The notes under the pieces were generated by a model that was not told where the DNA came from, made no database searches, and worked only from the letters and a program-made list of their open reading frames with translations. The position numbers were made by a program, and so were the translations under genes. From assembly GCA_029263945.1 (NCBI GenBank), contig JARIDM010000101.1, positions 1-5,267 on the forward strand: DNA of 5,267 nt, in the 5' to 3' direction. Positions 5,042-5,267 of this stretch are shown here, one piece after another. This DNA is from Sporosarcina sp. Lineage in GTDB: Bacteria; Bacillota; Bacilli; Bacillales_A; Planococcaceae. The number at the start of each line of letters is the position of its first letter. Position 1 is the stretch's first letter.

Positions 5042-5061
5042 CTGAACCTGCTGATTATTCA
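5032..5061 (-). promoter_or_regulatory. Sigma-G (forespore) promoter of pdaA
   Basis: On the minus strand TGAATA (5056-5061), a 17-bp spacer and CATCCTA (5032-5038) match the sigma-G pattern of TGAATA, 17-18 bp, CATnnTA. B. subtilis pdaA is known to be transcribed by sigma-G. The -35 overlaps the stop codon of the upstream yfhF-like gene. Predicted transcription start is near 5025, inside the loop of the hairpin at 5010-5041. Confidence 0.7.
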
Positions 5062-5267
5062 TCTGCTTGCAATAAATTCTCGAGTGCAGCTTTGTGGTTG
5101 TCATATAGAAAGCTAAATCCAGATTTTTGAAGTACCTGTGAGACGACGTATTGCCCTTCTAGAACAAGCGCACTTTTTTTGCCTAATACGAGTTTCATTG
5201 CGACAGAGGGAACAGGTAACCAGTGCGGTCTATTGAGGACTTCCCCGATCGCTTTACCAAAATCTTT
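5055..5267 (-). CDS. yfhF: YfhF-like epimerase-family protein (TIGR01777), C-terminal fragment
   Basis: The last 70 residues of a gene that enters from beyond the right edge; the TAA stop is at 5055-5057. The fragment contains FGKAIGEVLNRPHWLPVPSV, then the helix AMKLVLGKKSALVLEGQ and the tail QVLQKSGFSFLY. RPxWLPVP followed by LVLEGQ and SGFxFxY is the pattern of the DUF1731 domain at the end of TIGR01777 sugar-nucleotide-epimerase-like proteins such as B. subtilis YfhF. These have an N-terminal NAD(P)-binding Rossmann fold, which lies outside the window, so no catalytic residues can be checked. Cellular role is poorly known. It reads in the same direction as pdaA with 48 bp between stop and start, but a hairpin terminator and a separate promoter suggest two transcription units. 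Confidence 0.85.
   Translation of the reverse strand, partial: KDFGKAIGEVLNRPHWLPVPSVAMKLVLGKKSALVLEGQYVVSQVLQKSGFSFLYDNHKAALENLLQADE

Noticed and set aside
1..5267. CRISPR array, insertion sequence, phage or defence system
   Set aside because: No regularly spaced repeats, transposase, integrase, terminal repeats or defence-type domains are present; all recognisable genes are ordinary chromosomal families.

Overview
The window looks like chromosomal DNA from a low-GC, endospore-forming Gram-positive bacterium of the Bacillales, plausibly a Planococcaceae relative of Sporosarcina or Lysinibacillus. The reasons are strong GGAGG-type ribosome binding sites, an AT-rich background, a PdaA-type spore-cortex enzyme behind a good sigma-G promoter match, and Fur/PerR-type 7-1-7 operators. 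The placement is inferred from gene content, not from a database search.

Layout. (1) 32-1939, minus strand: a P1B4-type metal-transporting ATPase without an N-terminal metal-binding domain, closest in type to the PfeT/ZosA ferrous-iron efflux pump. (2) 1940-2130: its control region. It holds three PerR-like 7-1-7 boxes with centres 32 and 31 bp apart, a separate Fur-like box in the leader, and a leader hairpin that can pair with the Shine-Dalgarno sequence. (3) 2150-2519: no convincing protein gene, but a plus-strand extended -10 promoter followed about 195 nt later by a long terminator hairpin, so probably a small structured RNA or orphan leader. (4) 2520-2903, minus strand: an OsmC/Ohr-family protein with both reactive cysteines. 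(5) 2968-4140, plus strand: a 12-helix MFS transporter, divergent from osmC with overlapping face-to-face -10 elements. (6) 4174-4203: a bidirectional terminator shared with the convergent pdaA. (7) 4203-5006, minus strand: pdaA, the peptidoglycan deacetylase that starts muramic-delta-lactam synthesis in spore cortex. (8) 5055-5267, minus strand: the C-terminal end of a YfhF-like TIGR01777/DUF1731 epimerase-family protein, running off the window.

How the parts fit. The ATPase, the PerR/Fur-like boxes and the OsmC protein suggest an iron and peroxide stress neighbourhood. On the other side, pdaA appears to have its own forespore promoter inside the end of yfhF. That promoter is placed so that the sigma-G transcript lacks the 5' arm of a hairpin that would otherwise block the pdaA ribosome binding site. 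I see no mobile element, CRISPR array, tRNA or rRNA. The most interesting material is regulatory: the phased operator array, the orphan transcript, and the promoter-inside-a-hairpin arrangement before pdaA.
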